NCBI RefSeq assembly: GCF_018388465.1
Contig: NZ_CP074404.1
Coordinates: 682,001 to 746,000, forward strand
Source: Cellulomonas fengjieae
Lineage (GTDB): Bacteria; Actinomycetota; Actinomycetes; Actinomycetales; Cellulomonadaceae
Reading direction: 5' to 3'
DNA length: 64,000 nucleotides
Shown: positions 51,246 through 60,288 of the stretch, in pieces
Layout: each line of letters opens with the position of its first letter
Position numbering within the stretch: position 1 is the stretch's first letter
Translations under genes and position numbers: made by a program
The notes under the pieces: generated by a model
Databases searched by the model: none
What the model saw: the letters and a program-made list of their open reading frames with translations, nothing else
Told to the model about the DNA's origin: nothing

Positions 51246-52304
51246 GTGACCTCTGCGACCGTCCCCGCCCCCGGCGCGCCCGTCGGGCCGACCGCCACCG
51301 GCAAGCGCGTCCTGCTGGCCGCTCCGCGCGGGTACTGCGCGGGCGTGGACCGCGCCGTCATCGCGGTGGAGAAGGCGCTCGAGCACTACGGCTCCCCGGT
51401 GTACGTGCGCAAGGAGATCGTGCACAACAAGTACGTCGTCGAGACGCTGGCGGCCCGCGGTGCGGTGTTCGTCGACGACACCGACGAGGTGCCCGAGGGC
51501 GCCCGCGTGGTGTTCTCGGCGCACGGCGTCTCGCCGGCGGTGCACGCCGCGGCGGCCGTGCGCAACCTGCAGACGATCGACGCGACGTGCCCCCTGGTCA
51601 CCAAGGTGCACAAGGAGGCCGTGCGGTTCGCGTCCGAGGACTACGACATCCTGCTCATCGGCCACGACGGGCACGAGGAGGTCGAGGGGACCTACGGCGA
51701 GGCGCCGGACCACATCCAGGTGGTGAACTCGCCGGACGCCGTGGCCGACCTGGTCGTGCGCGATCCCGACCGGCTCATCTGGATCTCCCAGACCACGCTC
51801 TCGGTGGACGAGACCATGGACACCGTCCGGCGTCTGCGCGAGCGGTTCCCCAACCTGCAGGACCCGCCCAGCGACGACATCTGCTACGCCACGCAGAACC
51901 GCCAGGTGGCCGTCAAGAAGCTCGCCCCCGAGTGCGACCTCGTCATCACGGTCGGCTCCGCCAACTCCTCGAACTCGGTCCGGCTGGTCGAGGTCGCCCT
52001 CGACGCCGGCGCCCGGACGTCCTACCGCGTCGACCGGGCCTCCGAGATCGACCTCGCGTGGCTCGACGGCGTCCGGACCGTCGGGGTGACCTCGGGCGCC
52101 TCGGTCCCCGAGATCCTGGTCCGGGACGTGCTCGCGCTGCTGGCTGAGCACGGTTTCGGGGACGTCGAGGAGGTCCGCACGGCCACCGAGGACCTCATGT
52201 TCTCGCTGCCCCGCGAGCTGCGCGCCGACCTCAAGGCCGCCGGCAAGGCGCCCGCCACGCCGCGCCGCGAGGGTCGCCGCTCGCTGGACGTCCAGCCCGC
52301 CTGA
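51246..52304 (+). CDS. ispH: 4-hydroxy-3-methylbut-2-enyl diphosphate reductase
   Basis: IspH makes IPP and DMAPP in the last step of the MEP pathway, using a [4Fe-4S] cluster. The 352-residue protein has the three cluster cysteines: C31 in [11 protein letters not shown], one in [14 protein letters not shown] near 115, and one in [11 protein letters not shown] near 213. The catalytic Glu and the [12 protein letters not shown] motif are also present. The first 20 residues and last 25 are less conserved tails. The start is supported by the leaderless promoter box. It ends 6 bp from the convergent rmuC stop. Confidence 0.95.
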   Translation: MTSATVPAPGAPVGPTATGKRVLLAAPRGYCAGVDRAVIAVEKALEHYGSPVYVRKEIVHNKYVVETLAARGAVFVDDTDEVPEGARVVFSAHGVSPAVHAAAAVRNLQTIDATCPLVTKVHKEAVRFASEDYDILLIGHDGHEEVEGTYGEAPDHIQVVNSPDAVADLVVRDPDRLIWISQTTLSVDETMDTVRRLRERFPNLQDPPSDDICYATQNRQVAVKKLAPECDLVITVGSANSSNSVRLVEVALDAGARTSYRVDRASEIDLAWLDGVRTVGVTSGASVPEILVRDVLALLAEHGFGDVEEVRTATEDLMFSLPRELRADLKAAGKAPATPRREGRRSLDVQPA

Positions 52305-52310
52305 CGACCC

Positions 52311-53687
52311 TCAGGCGCTCGACGCGTCCGGGGTGGCTAGCCCGTCGCGCAGGGCCCGCTCGTCCCGCAGCGCCCGTTCGTCCCGCAGCGCCCGTTCGTC
52401 GCGGTCGGCGCCGCCGTCGAACATGACGATCAGCTCGTCCGCCGAGGCCACGAGCTCCGGTGCGCTCACCGCGGACAGCTGCGGGTTGGCCGGCGCCGGT
52501 GTGGGCAGGTCCCCGTCCACGACGTGCAGGTCGGCGAACCGGCGGGCGCTGACCAGCACGCGCGTCTCGAGCGACGACACGGTCTGGTTGTACGCACCGG
52601 CCGCCGCGTCGATGGCGCGGCCCAGCTTGGCCAGGTGCGCGCCCATGGTGGCCAGCCGGCCGTGCAGCTCCTTGCCGAGCGACAGGACCGCCTGCGCGTT
52701 GCTGGCCAGCGCGTCCTGCCGCCACGCGTACGAGACGGTCCGCAGCAGGGCGAGCAGCGTGGTGGGCGTGGCGATGACGACGTTGCGCTCGAACGCGTAC
52801 TCGATCAGCGCGGGGTCCTGCTCGGCGGCCGCGTGCAGGAACGACTCGGCCGGCACGAACATGACGACGAACTCCGGCGCCGGGGCGAACTGGTCCCAGT
52901 AGCGCTTGGCGGACAGGTCGTCGACGTGCGCGCGCACGTGCCGGGCGTGCGCCGCCAGCCGGTCCGCGCGGACGCGCTCGTCGGTGGCCTGCGCCGCGTC
53001 GAGGAACCCGAGGAACGCGACCTTGGCGTCCACGACGACGTTCTTGCCGCCGGCCAGCTTGATCACCATGTCGGGGCGCAGGAGCCCGTCGTCGGTGCGC
53101 ACCTGGTCCTGCTCGACGAAGTCGACGTGGGCGAGCATGCCCGCTGCCTCGACCACCCGCTTGAGCTGCAGCTCACCCCACTTGCCGCGCACCTGGGACG
53201 AGCGCAGGGCCGTGACCAGCTGGGCCGTCTCACCACGCAGGTGCTCGGACGCCTGGTGCATGGCGCGCACCTGCTCACCCAGGGCCGCATGGCCGGCCGC
53301 GCGCGCCTGCTCCGCCGTGGACAGCTCGGCGCGCACCTGGTCGAGGGTGCGGGACAGCGGCTCGACCATCGCGCGCACCGCCTGCTCACGCTGCGCGAGC
53401 TCGCCGACCTGCGTCTGGTGGTCCGCGGCGAACCGCTGGTGCGCGAGGGCGAGGAACTGGTCGGTGCTCGTGGCCAGCGCGTCGGCCGCGAGCGCCCGGA
53501 ACTGGTCCGCGAGCCGGTCGGAGTCCGCCAGCCGCGCCTGCGCGCCGTGCCGCTCCGCCTCCAGCAGCGCCTGGGCCCGCGCCGCCGCCAGGTCCGCCGC
53601 GCGCAGTCGCCGCGACGCGAGCAGCCAGCCCCCGAGGGCGCCGACAGCGGCACCGATCACGAGCCCGAGCAGCAGTCCTGTGTCCAT
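52311..53687 (-). CDS. rmuC: DNA recombination protein RmuC
   Basis: RmuC proteins limit inversion-type rearrangements and contain a PD-(D/E)XK-like nuclease core. The 458-residue protein has an N-terminal membrane anchor (GLLLGLVIGAAVGALGGWLLA), a long coiled-coil region to about residue 165, and the RmuC core with VRGKWGELQLKRVVEAAGM, DMVIKLAGGKNVVVDAKV and the FVPAESFLHAA segment. The final residues hold a repeat of DERALR units. The ATG at 53687 lies just before the anchor helix. Confidence 0.9.
   Translation of the reverse strand: MDTGLLLGLVIGAAVGALGGWLLASRRLRAADLAAARAQALLEAERHGAQARLADSDRLADQFRALAADALATSTDQFLALAHQRFAADHQTQVGELAQREQAVRAMVEPLSRTLDQVRAELSTAEQARAAGHAALGEQVRAMHQASEHLRGETAQLVTALRSSQVRGKWGELQLKRVVEAAGMLAHVDFVEQDQVRTDDGLLRPDMVIKLAGGKNVVVDAKVAFLGFLDAAQATDERVRADRLAAHARHVRAHVDDLSAKRYWDQFAPAPEFVVMFVPAESFLHAAAEQDPALIEYAFERNVVIATPTTLLALLRTVSYAWRQDALASNAQAVLSLGKELHGRLATMGAHLAKLGRAIDAAAGAYNQTVSSLETRVLVSARRFADLHVVDGDLPTPAPANPQLSAVSAPELVASADELIVMFDGGADRDERALRDERALRDERALRDGLATPDASSA
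52346..52399 (-). repeat. 18-bp tandem repeat at the 3' end of rmuC
   Basis: Three 18-bp units, two identical (CCCGCAGCGCCCGTTCGT on the plus strand) and one diverged, encode the repeated hexapeptide DERALR in the RmuC tail. A three-unit in-frame array like this may vary between strains. Confidence 0.8.
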
Positions 53688-53751
53688 GCGCCCCAGGCTG
53701 CCAGCCGCCACCGACATCCCTGGTCAGGACCCACGGGCGCGCCTCGCCGTC

Positions 53752-53757
53752 TACGGT
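53752..53757 (+). promoter_or_regulatory. -10 box of leaderless ABC ATPase gene
   Basis: TACGGT ends exactly six bases before the ATG at 53764. Confidence 0.5.
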
Positions 53758-53763
53758 GTACCG

Positions 53764-54531
53764 ATGGTGAACGCACCCGCCCTCGAGCTGCGCGGACTGT
53801 GGCGCAAGTTCGGTGACAAGATCGCAGTCTCCGGCATCGACCTCGTCGTCCCGGCCGGCTCCTTCTACGGGCTCGTCGGGCCCAACGGAGCCGGGAAGAC
53901 CACCACGCTGTCGATGGCCACGGGCCTCCTGCAGCCCGACTTCGGCACCGTGCTGGTGCACGGGCAGGACCTGTGGGCCGACCCTGTGGCGGTCAAGGGC
54001 ATGCTCGGCGTCCTGCCCGACGGGGTCCGCCTGTTCGACCGGCTCACCGGTCAGCAGCTCATCACCTACGCGGGCCTGCTGCAGGGCCTCGACCGCGAGA
54101 CGGTCGCCACCCGCGCGACGGACCTGCTCGCCGCGCTGGACCTGCGCGCGGACGCCGACAAGCTCGTCGTGGAGTACTCCGCGGGCATGACCAAGAAGGT
54201 CGCGCTGGCGTGCGCGCTGGTCCACGCACCGCGGCTGCTGGTGCTCGACGAGCCGTTCGAGGCCGTCGACCCCGTCTCGGCCGCGAACATCCGCGACATC
54301 CTTGCCTCCTACGTCCGCTCCGGTGGCACGGTGATCGTGTCGTCGCACGTCATGGACCTGGTCCAGCGCATGTGCGACCACGTCGCCGTGATCGCGGCCG
54401 GGCACGTGCTGGCGGCCGGCACGATCGACGAGGTACGCGGCGGGAGCACGCTCGAGGACCGGTTCGTGGACCTGGTCGGCGGTCGGGTGAGCGGGGAAGG
54501 ACTGGCGTGGTTGCGCACCTCCTCCGTCTGA
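53764..54531 (+). CDS. ABC transporter ATP-binding protein
   Basis: The 255-residue ATPase has Walker A GPNGAGKTT near 43, a signature of the form YSAGMTKK in place of LSGGQ, Walker B LVLDEPFEAVDP and switch histidine in SSHVMDLV. This variant signature is common in actinobacterial ABC-2-type exporters. The ATG follows a leaderless promoter box and homology begins at LELRGLWRKFG. Its 3' end overlaps the permease gene by 25 bases, which couples the two. Confidence 0.88.
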   Translation: MVNAPALELRGLWRKFGDKIAVSGIDLVVPAGSFYGLVGPNGAGKTTTLSMATGLLQPDFGTVLVHGQDLWADPVAVKGMLGVLPDGVRLFDRLTGQQLITYAGLLQGLDRETVATRATDLLAALDLRADADKLVVEYSAGMTKKVALACALVHAPRLLVLDEPFEAVDPVSAANIRDILASYVRSGGTVIVSSHVMDLVQRMCDHVAVIAAGHVLAAGTIDEVRGGSTLEDRFVDLVGGRVSGEGLAWLRTSSV

Positions 54532-56066
54532 AGCTCACCCTCCTGCGCAACTCGTTGCGCCGCAGCCCGTGGCAGGTCGTCGGGCTCGCCGTCGCCGTGC
54601 TGTACGGGCTCGGCGCCCTGGCCGGTGTGGTCATCGGGATGGCGGTGGTCAGCGTGCAGGAGCCCGACATCCGCGGGCTCGTCGTGGTCCTGCTCGGGTC
54701 CCTGCTGGTGCTGGGCTGGTGGGTGGTGCCGCTGCTCGCGTTCGGTCTCGACGCCACGATCGACCCGGCCCGGTTCGTCACGTTCGCCATCCCGCGGCGG
54801 TCCCTGCTCACCGGCCTGGCGCTCGCGGGGGTGGTGGGCGTCCCCGGCGTCGTGACCCTCGTGTCGGTGCTGGCCATGGCGGGCGTGTGGTGGCGGACAC
54901 CCGCTGCCCTCGTGGCGGGCATCGTGTGCGCCGTGGTCGCGCTGGCCACGTGCGTCCTCGGCTCGCGGGCCACCACGTCGCTCGCGTCCGGCCTGCTGGC
55001 CGGACGCCGATTCCGCGAGGTGATGGCGGCGGTGGCCGTGCTGCCGATCATCGTGATCGGTCCCGTGCTGGGTCGGCTCACCGACGGCGGCCTGCCGAGC
55101 GCCGCGACCGTGGAGCAGCTCGCCGACGTGCTCGCGTGGACGCCGTTCGGTGCCGTCTGGGCGGTGCCCGGCGACGTCGCTGCGGGCCAGTGGGGCCTCG
55201 CCGCCGCCCGCTTCGCCATCGCACTGGCCACGGTGGCCGTCGTGGCCGTCGTCTGGGACCGGGCGCTCGCGCACGCGCTGGTCAACCCGGCCCACGAGAA
55301 GGCGTCCGGCAAGGGCCACGGGCTCGGCTGGTTCGATCGCCTGCCCGCGACGCCGCTGGGCGCGGTGACCGCGCGCTGCCTCACCTACTGGGCGCGCGAT
55401 CCCCGCTACGCGCTCGCCGTGGCCGTCGTGCCGGTCCTGGCGATCGTCCTGTACGTCGTGAGTCCCGGCGGCGCCCTGGTCCTGCTCATCGCGCCGATCA
55501 CCGGCTACCTCATGGGGTGGGGCATCTCCGCCGACGTGGCCTACGACGGCACGGCGTTCTGGACGCACGTCGCCGCCCCGCTGCGCGGGCACGTGGACCG
55601 CCTGGGCCGCGTGCTGGCCGCGGGGGCCATCGCGCTGCCGACGGTCACGCTGCTGGCCGTCGGCGCGGCGGTGCTCTCCGGCGACCCGTCCGCCGTCCCG
55701 GCGCTGCTGGGGGTGTCGCTGGGGGTGCTGCTCACGTCGCTCGGTGTGTCGAGCGTGCTGTCCGCGCTCGTCGTCTACCCGGTGCAGCTGCCCGGGGAGA
55801 ACCCGTTCCAGTCGAAGCAGGGTGCGTCCACGGCCGCGGTGGTCTCCCAGCTCGCCGGCTCGCTCGCGATCATGGTGCTGTGCCTGCCGGAGGGGCTCCT
55901 GGCGCTCATGGCCATCCGCAGCGGCTCGGCGGCCCTCGGCTGGGCGGCCCTGGCGGTCGGGCTCGTGCTCGGCGCGCTGCTCCTGGCGATCGGCGTCCGG
56001 CTCGGCGGCCGCACCCTAGACCGCACCGCTCCCGACCTGCTGCGCCGGATCGTGGCGTTCGCCTGA
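54507..56066 (+). CDS. ABC transporter permease, 519 aa
   Basis: The 519-residue protein has about twelve hydrophobic segments, starting with PWQVVGLAVAVLYGLGALAGVVIGMAV and ending with ALAVGLVLGALLLAIGVRLGG. It resembles large transporter permeases encoded after actinobacterial exporter ATPases. The cytoplasmic loop around ALVNPAHEKASGKGHGLGWFDRLPATPLGAVTAR is conserved in this group. The GTG at 54507 has GGAAGGA upstream and lies within the 3' end of the ATPase gene. Substrate is unknown. Confidence 0.82.
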   Translation: MVAHLLRLKLTLLRNSLRRSPWQVVGLAVAVLYGLGALAGVVIGMAVVSVQEPDIRGLVVVLLGSLLVLGWWVVPLLAFGLDATIDPARFVTFAIPRRSLLTGLALAGVVGVPGVVTLVSVLAMAGVWWRTPAALVAGIVCAVVALATCVLGSRATTSLASGLLAGRRFREVMAAVAVLPIIVIGPVLGRLTDGGLPSAATVEQLADVLAWTPFGAVWAVPGDVAAGQWGLAAARFAIALATVAVVAVVWDRALAHALVNPAHEKASGKGHGLGWFDRLPATPLGAVTARCLTYWARDPRYALAVAVVPVLAIVLYVVSPGGALVLLIAPITGYLMGWGISADVAYDGTAFWTHVAAPLRGHVDRLGRVLAAGAIALPTVTLLAVGAAVLSGDPSAVPALLGVSLGVLLTSLGVSSVLSALVVYPVQLPGENPFQSKQGASTAAVVSQLAGSLAIMVLCLPEGLLALMAIRSGSAALGWAALAVGLVLGALLLAIGVRLGGRTLDRTAPDLLRRIVAFA

Positions 56067-56093
56067 CGAGGGGCCCCCGTAGACTTTCCCCCC

Positions 56094-57167
56094 GTGGCAC
56101 TCACAATCGGCATCGTCGGCCTGCCCAACGTCGGCAAGTCCACCCTCTTCAACGCCCTGACCCGCGCGCAGGTCCTCGCGGCGAACTACCCGTTCGCGAC
56201 GATCGAGCCCAACGTCGGCGTCGTGCCGCTGCCCGACCCTCGCCTGGACAAGCTCGCGGAGCTGTTCGGCTCCGAGCGCATCGTGCCGGCGACCGTGTCG
56301 TTCGTGGACATCGCCGGCATCGTCAAGGGCGCCAGCGAGGGCGAGGGCCTGGGCAACAAGTTCCTGGCCAACATCCGCGAGGCCGACGCCATCTGCCAGG
56401 TCACGCGCGTGTTCGCCGACCCCGACGTGGTGCACGTCTCCGGTGAGGTGAACCCCAAGGACGACATCGAGATCATCGCCACCGAGCTGATCCTCGCGGA
56501 CCTGCAGACCCTCGAGAAGGCGATCCCGCGCCTCGAGAAGGAGGTGCGGGCCAAGAAGGCCGAGCCCGGCCTGCTCGCCGCCGCGCAGGAGGCGCAGGCG
56601 ATCCTCGAGACGGGCACGACCCTGTCGCAGAGCGGCAAGCAGATCGAGCACCTCGACGAGCTGCAGCTCATGACGAGCAAGCCGTTCATCTATGTGTTCA
56701 ACACCGATGACGCAGGCCTGGCCGACACGGCCATGCAGGACTCGCTGCGCGCGCTGGTCGCTCCCGCCGACGCGATCTTCCTGGACGCGAAGTTCGAGTC
56801 GGAGCTGGTCGAGCTCGAGCCCGACGAGGCGCGCGAGATGCTCGCGGACAGCGGGCAGGAGGAGGCCGGCCTGGACCAGCTGGCGCGCGTCGGCTTCCAC
56901 ACCCTCGGCCTGCAGACCTACCTCACCGCCGGCCCGAAGGAAGCGCGCGCCTGGACCATCCACCAGGGCTGGACCGCCCCGCAGGCGGCCGGTGTCATCC
57001 ACACCGACTTCCAGAAGGGCTTCATCAAGGCCGAGGTCATCTCGTTCGACGACCTCGTGGCCGCCGGCTCCGTCGCCGCGGCCCGCGCCGCCGGGAAGGC
57101 GCGCATCGAGGGCAAGGACTACGTCATGGCCGACGGCGACGTGGTGGAGTTCAGATTCAACGTGTAG
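56094..57167 (+). CDS. ychF: Redox-regulated ATPase/GTPase YchF (Obg-like)
   Basis: YchF binds ribosomes and hydrolyses ATP in preference to GTP. The 357-residue protein has the P-loop GLPNVGKST (9-17), switch I ATIEPNVGVV, switch II DIAGIVKGASEGEGLGN, the ATP-specifying NxxE-type segment FNTDD in place of NKxD, and a C-terminal TGS-like domain ending VMADGDVVEFRFNV. The GTG at 56094 is the likely start; TAGACT at 56080-56085 is a good -10 box eight bases upstream, so the transcript is probably leaderless. It closes the conserved core block. Confidence 0.94.
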   Translation: MALTIGIVGLPNVGKSTLFNALTRAQVLAANYPFATIEPNVGVVPLPDPRLDKLAELFGSERIVPATVSFVDIAGIVKGASEGEGLGNKFLANIREADAICQVTRVFADPDVVHVSGEVNPKDDIEIIATELILADLQTLEKAIPRLEKEVRAKKAEPGLLAAAQEAQAILETGTTLSQSGKQIEHLDELQLMTSKPFIYVFNTDDAGLADTAMQDSLRALVAPADAIFLDAKFESELVELEPDEAREMLADSGQEEAGLDQLARVGFHTLGLQTYLTAGPKEARAWTIHQGWTAPQAAGVIHTDFQKGFIKAEVISFDDLVAAGSVAAARAAGKARIEGKDYVMADGDVVEFRFNV

Positions 57168-57221
57168 CCCGATCGCGTGACGCCGCAATCGACTCGGTGA
57201 GTGCAGCGGCGTAGTCCCCGA

Positions 57222-57806
57222 TCACCCGTCCTGCACCGTGCCCACCTGCTTCGCCGGCACGCCGACGACCACTGCACGCGGTGGCACGTCCTTGGTGACG
57301 ACGGCCCCCGCACCCACGACCGCCCCGTCGCCGATGGTCACGCCAGGCAGCACCGTCACGTTTGCCCCGAACCACACACCTCGACCGACGACGACGGGAG
57401 CGGGGTGCAGGTCGGCTCGTCGGCTCGGCGACATGTCGTGGTTCAACGTCGTGATGACGGCGTTGTGGCCGATGAGGGATCCGTCGCCGATGTCGATCCC
57501 ACCTTGGTCCTGGAACCGGCAGCCGCTGTTGACGAACACGTCCTCACCGAAGCGGAGGTTCTTGCCGAAGTCCGCGCTGAACGGTGGGAAGAGGTGGAAG
57601 GACTCAGGGACCTCGTGCCCGGTCAGCTCGCTCATCAGGGCCCGTACCTCGTCGGGGGAGTGATAGCGCCCGTTGAGCTCGGCGGTGATGCGTAGCGCCT
57701 CCTGGCTCGTGGCGTGGATGGCCACGTGGTGCGGCGAGCCTCCGGGGATCGTCTGTCCCGAGTTCAGTGCCTGCAGAAGTGCGTCGAGGCCGTGGATCTC
57801 CACCAT
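57222..57806 (-). CDS. Maltose/galactoside O-acetyltransferase family protein
   Basis: The 194-residue protein has the N-terminal Mac helical region (RITAELNGRYHSPDEVRALMSELTG) and a left-handed beta-helix of hexapeptide repeats (INIGDGS-type IDIGDGSLIGHNAVI, VGRGVWFGANVTVLPGVTIGDGAVVGAGAVVTKD). The catalytic histidine is probably in TTLNHDMSP. It should transfer acetyl from acetyl-CoA to a sugar. The ATG at 57806 lies exactly six bases after TACTGT on the minus strand (57818-57813), another leaderless promoter pattern. Confidence 0.88.
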   Translation of the reverse strand: MVEIHGLDALLQALNSGQTIPGGSPHHVAIHATSQEALRITAELNGRYHSPDEVRALMSELTGHEVPESFHLFPPFSADFGKNLRFGEDVFVNSGCRFQDQGGIDIGDGSLIGHNAVITTLNHDMSPSRRADLHPAPVVVGRGVWFGANVTVLPGVTIGDGAVVGAGAVVTKDVPPRAVVVGVPAKQVGTVQDG

Positions 57807-57812
57807 GCGGAG

Positions 57813-57818
57813 ACAGTA
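57813..57818 (-). promoter_or_regulatory. -10 box of leaderless acetyltransferase gene
   Basis: On the minus strand TACTGT is followed after exactly six bases by the ATG at 57806. Confidence 0.5.
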
Positions 57819-57937
57819 TCTGGGTGTGAGCGGCGCCCCGGCGGGCGCGGTTACGGGACGGGGAGTCCGCTTCGACGTGTGGATCGACTGCGCCGCCGCG
57901 TCGTGCTGCTCGGCTGACGTAGGCCCTTCCTCGGGGG

Positions 57938-58225
57938 TCAGGCGAGCGACAGGAACAGCTTCTGCAGCTTGTCGACGTCGAGCGAGCCCGCGGCGTCCGG
58001 GTCGGTGAGGCACTGCTTCATGCCCGAGACGATGACGGCGAAGCCGGCGCGGTCGACGGCCTTGGAGACCGCGGACAGCTGGGTGACCACGTCCTCGCAG
58101 GAGCGACCCTCCTCGAGCATGCGGATGACGCCGGCGAGCTGGCCCTGGGCGCGCTTGAGCCGGTTCACGACCTTGACCAGCTCGGCCGCGTCGGGGGTGA
58201 CGAGCACCGGCTCCACGTCGGTCAT
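57938..58225 (-). CDS. CsoR/RcnR-family repressor, CstR-like persulfide sensor
   Basis: The 95-residue all-helical repressor has the family core VNRLKRAQGQLAGVIRMLEEG, then C43 (RSCEDV) and C72 (MKQCL), 29 residues apart. CsoR copper sensors also need a histidine four residues before the second cysteine; here that position is G68. A Cys-Cys pair without the histidine is the CstR pattern, which senses persulfides. The ATG at 58225 overlaps the stop of the cysteine-rich microORF (ATGA), which fixes the start. The rhodanese-rich operon around it supports the sulfur-sensing role. Confidence 0.85.
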   Translation of the reverse strand: MTDVEPVLVTPDAAELVKVVNRLKRAQGQLAGVIRMLEEGRSCEDVVTQLSAVSKAVDRAGFAVIVSGMKQCLTDPDAAGSLDVDKLQKLFLSLA

Positions 58226-58344
58226 GAGGTCGGGCACGTGCACCGGTCCTGAGGCGCGACGCCGGCCATGACGGCGTCGGCGTGCTCGCCGCAGCCGGTC
58301 CAGGTGGTCTTGCCGCAGCGGGGGCAACGAGCGGGGCTGCACAT
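58222..58344 (-). CDS. 40-residue cysteine-rich protein (microORF)
   Basis: A 40-codon gene starts at the ATG at 58344 with GGAGG six bases upstream and stops inside the start of the CstR-like gene (ATGA overlap). The product has CPRCGKTTWTGCGEHADAV near its start and CTC near its end: six cysteines besides Cys2, plus one histidine, a plausible zinc ribbon or persulfide carrier. I recall similar small Cys-rich proteins in other bacteria but no assigned function. It lies between the reductase and repressor genes of the sulfur operon. Confidence 0.8.
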   Translation of the reverse strand: MCSPARCPRCGKTTWTGCGEHADAVMAGVAPQDRCTCPTS

Positions 58345-58369
58345 AGGTGTCCTCCAGGGGTGGTGGGTG

Positions 58370-60076
58370 TCAGGACGTGCCGAGGCTCGGCTGGGCCGCC
58401 ACGAGGGTGAGCCAGCCGCCGGACAGGTTACGGGCGTCGAGGCCCGAACCCCGCAGGATGCGGGTGGCCAGGTAGGAGCGCACGCCGCTGGCGCAGTGCA
58501 CGCTGACGGGTCGCCCCGCCGCTGCGGCGCGGACCTCGTCGAGGCGGCCGCGCAGGTCGGTGTGCGGGATGTTGAGCGCCCCGGGCACGTGCCCGCCGGC
58601 GAACTCCTTCTCCGAGCGGACGTCGAGCACGAGGGTGGTCGCCAGGGCGTCGTCGAGGTCCCACGCCTGCCACTGCGGCATCGTGCCGTCGAGCGCGTTC
58701 TGGGCGACGAACCCGAGCATGTTCACGGCGTCCTTGGCGGAGCCGTACGGCGGCGCGTAGGCGAGCTCGAGCTCGGCCAGGTCGTCGGCGGTGAAGCCGG
58801 CCCGGATGGACGTCGCGAGGACGTCGATGCGCTTGTCGATGCCGTCGCGGCCCACGCCCTGCGCGCCCAGCAGGGTGCCGTCGGGGGCGAAGGTCGCCAC
58901 CAGGTGCATCTGCTCGGCGCCGGGGAAGTAGCCGGCGTGGTGAGCGGTGTGGACGTGCACCACCTCGTGGGGGATGCCCTCGCGGCGCAGGGTGGCCTGG
59001 TTGGCGCCGGTGATCGCGGCGGTGAGCCCGAAGACGCGCACGATGGCGGTGCCCAGTACGGGGGCCTGTGGGGTGGTGCGGTGCCCGCAGATCGAGTCGG
59101 CGGCGCGTCGTCCCTGCCGGTTGGCCGGTCCGGCCAGGGGAACCGGACCCGTGGCGCCGGTGACCGCGTGGTGCACCTCGACCGCGTCGCCGACCGCCCA
59201 GACGTGCGGATCGGACGTGCGCTGGTCGCCGTCCACGCGGATCGCGCCCGTGGGGCCCAGGTCGAGGCCGGCGTCGGCGGCCAGCTGGGAGGCGGGGCGC
59301 ACACCGACGTTGACGACCACCAGGTCGGCGGGCAGCCGGACGCCGTCGGACAGCGTCACCTCGGCGGCCCCGGTGTCGCCCGTGCCGACCGACGCCGCGC
59401 TCACGCCCAGGTGGAGGTCCACGCCGTGCGCCGCGAGCTCGTCGGACAGCAGCGGGGCCAGCTCGGCGTCCAGCGGCGGGAGCACGTGGTCGGCCAGCTC
59501 CACGAGGTGCACCTGCAGGCCGCGGTGGGCCAGGGCCTCGACGGCCTCGAGGCCGATGAACCCGGCGCCGACGACGACTGCGTGCGGTGCGTCGGCCGGG
59601 TCCCGACGGTCCAGGAGGCCCTCGACGACCGCCCGCAGCCCGTCGACGTCCGGGATCGTGCGCAGGGTGTGCACGGCCGGGTGGTCGAGGCCCGCGATCG
59701 GAGGTCGCACGCCGACGGCACCGGGGGCCAGGACGAGGGCGTCGTACGGCTCGCGGTACGAACCCTGCGCGGTCTCGACCGTCAGCGCGCGGGCGTCCCG
59801 GTCGATGGAGAGCACGCGGTGCCCGGTGCGGACGTCCAGGTTGAGCGCGGCGCCGAGCGTGGCCGGCGTGTGCAGCAGCAGGTCGTCGCGCCGCTCGATC
59901 TCGTCGGACAGGTGGTACGGGAGGCCGCAGCTGGCGAACGAGACGTAGTCGCTCTGCTCGAGCACCACGATCCGCGCCTGCTCGTCGAGCCGCCGGGCGC
60001 GGGCGGCGGCGGACATGCCGCCGGCAACGCCGCCCACGACGACGATGCGGCGAGGTGCGCTCGTCGGGGCGGTCAT
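58370..60076 (-). CDS. CoA-disulfide reductase with C-terminal rhodanese domain
   Basis: The 568-residue flavoenzyme has FAD motif VVVGGVAGGMSAA (12-24), the redox cysteine C50 in YVSFASCGLPY, the NAD(P)H motif VVVGAGFIGLEA and FAD contact WAVGDAVEV. The C-terminal 95 residues are a rhodanese domain with active-site C528 in VHCASGVRSY. CoADR-rhodanese fusions reduce CoA persulfides or polysulfides. Its ATG at 60076 overlaps the stop of the mini-rhodanese gene. Position behind a CsoR/CstR-type operator supports a reactive-sulfur role. Confidence 0.92.
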   Translation of the reverse strand: MTAPTSAPRRIVVVGGVAGGMSAAARARRLDEQARIVVLEQSDYVSFASCGLPYHLSDEIERRDDLLLHTPATLGAALNLDVRTGHRVLSIDRDARALTVETAQGSYREPYDALVLAPGAVGVRPPIAGLDHPAVHTLRTIPDVDGLRAVVEGLLDRRDPADAPHAVVVGAGFIGLEAVEALAHRGLQVHLVELADHVLPPLDAELAPLLSDELAAHGVDLHLGVSAASVGTGDTGAAEVTLSDGVRLPADLVVVNVGVRPASQLAADAGLDLGPTGAIRVDGDQRTSDPHVWAVGDAVEVHHAVTGATGPVPLAGPANRQGRRAADSICGHRTTPQAPVLGTAIVRVFGLTAAITGANQATLRREGIPHEVVHVHTAHHAGYFPGAEQMHLVATFAPDGTLLGAQGVGRDGIDKRIDVLATSIRAGFTADDLAELELAYAPPYGSAKDAVNMLGFVAQNALDGTMPQWQAWDLDDALATTLVLDVRSEKEFAGGHVPGALNIPHTDLRGRLDEVRAAAAGRPVSVHCASGVRSYLATRILRGSGLDARNLSGGWLTLVAAQPSLGTS

Positions 60077-60264
60077 CGCGTCACCTCGCCGCCCGCGCGC
60101 TGCCACGCCGCCATGCCACCCGACAGGCTGGTGGCCTGGAACCCCATGCTCCGCAGCTGCTGGGCGCCCGAGCGTGAGCGCATGCCGGACGCGCAGACCA
60201 CGACGAGGCTCGCGTGTCGGTCGAGGAAGGACCGGCGGGACGTGCTCGTGGGGGTGGTGCTCAT
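60073..60264 (-). CDS. Mini-rhodanese (C-terminal half only)
   Basis: The 63-residue product contains only the second half of a rhodanese domain: VVVCASGMRSRSGAQQLRSMGF, with active-site C24, and ATSLSGGMAAWQRAGG. The usual N-terminal half with its DVR and GHIPGA motifs is absent. The CASGMRS loop is intact, so it could still carry a persulfide, or it could be a remnant. The ATG at 60264 is preceded by GGAG and the end overlaps the reductase start. It is the first gene after the CstR-type operator. Confidence 0.75.
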   Translation of the reverse strand: MSTTPTSTSRRSFLDRHASLVVVCASGMRSRSGAQQLRSMGFQATSLSGGMAAWQRAGGEVTR

Positions 60265-60288
60265 CGGTGTCTCCAATCGACGCCTCCA

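Noticed and set aside
57180..57212. ACGCCGC/GCGGCGT inverted repeat after ychF
   Set aside because: Only seven base pairs with a 19-nt loop; could be a weak terminator but expected by chance in this composition.
57938..58225. Copper-sensing CsoR as the identity of the repressor
   Set aside because: The required histidine four residues before the second cysteine is glycine and no copper ATPase or chaperone is nearby.
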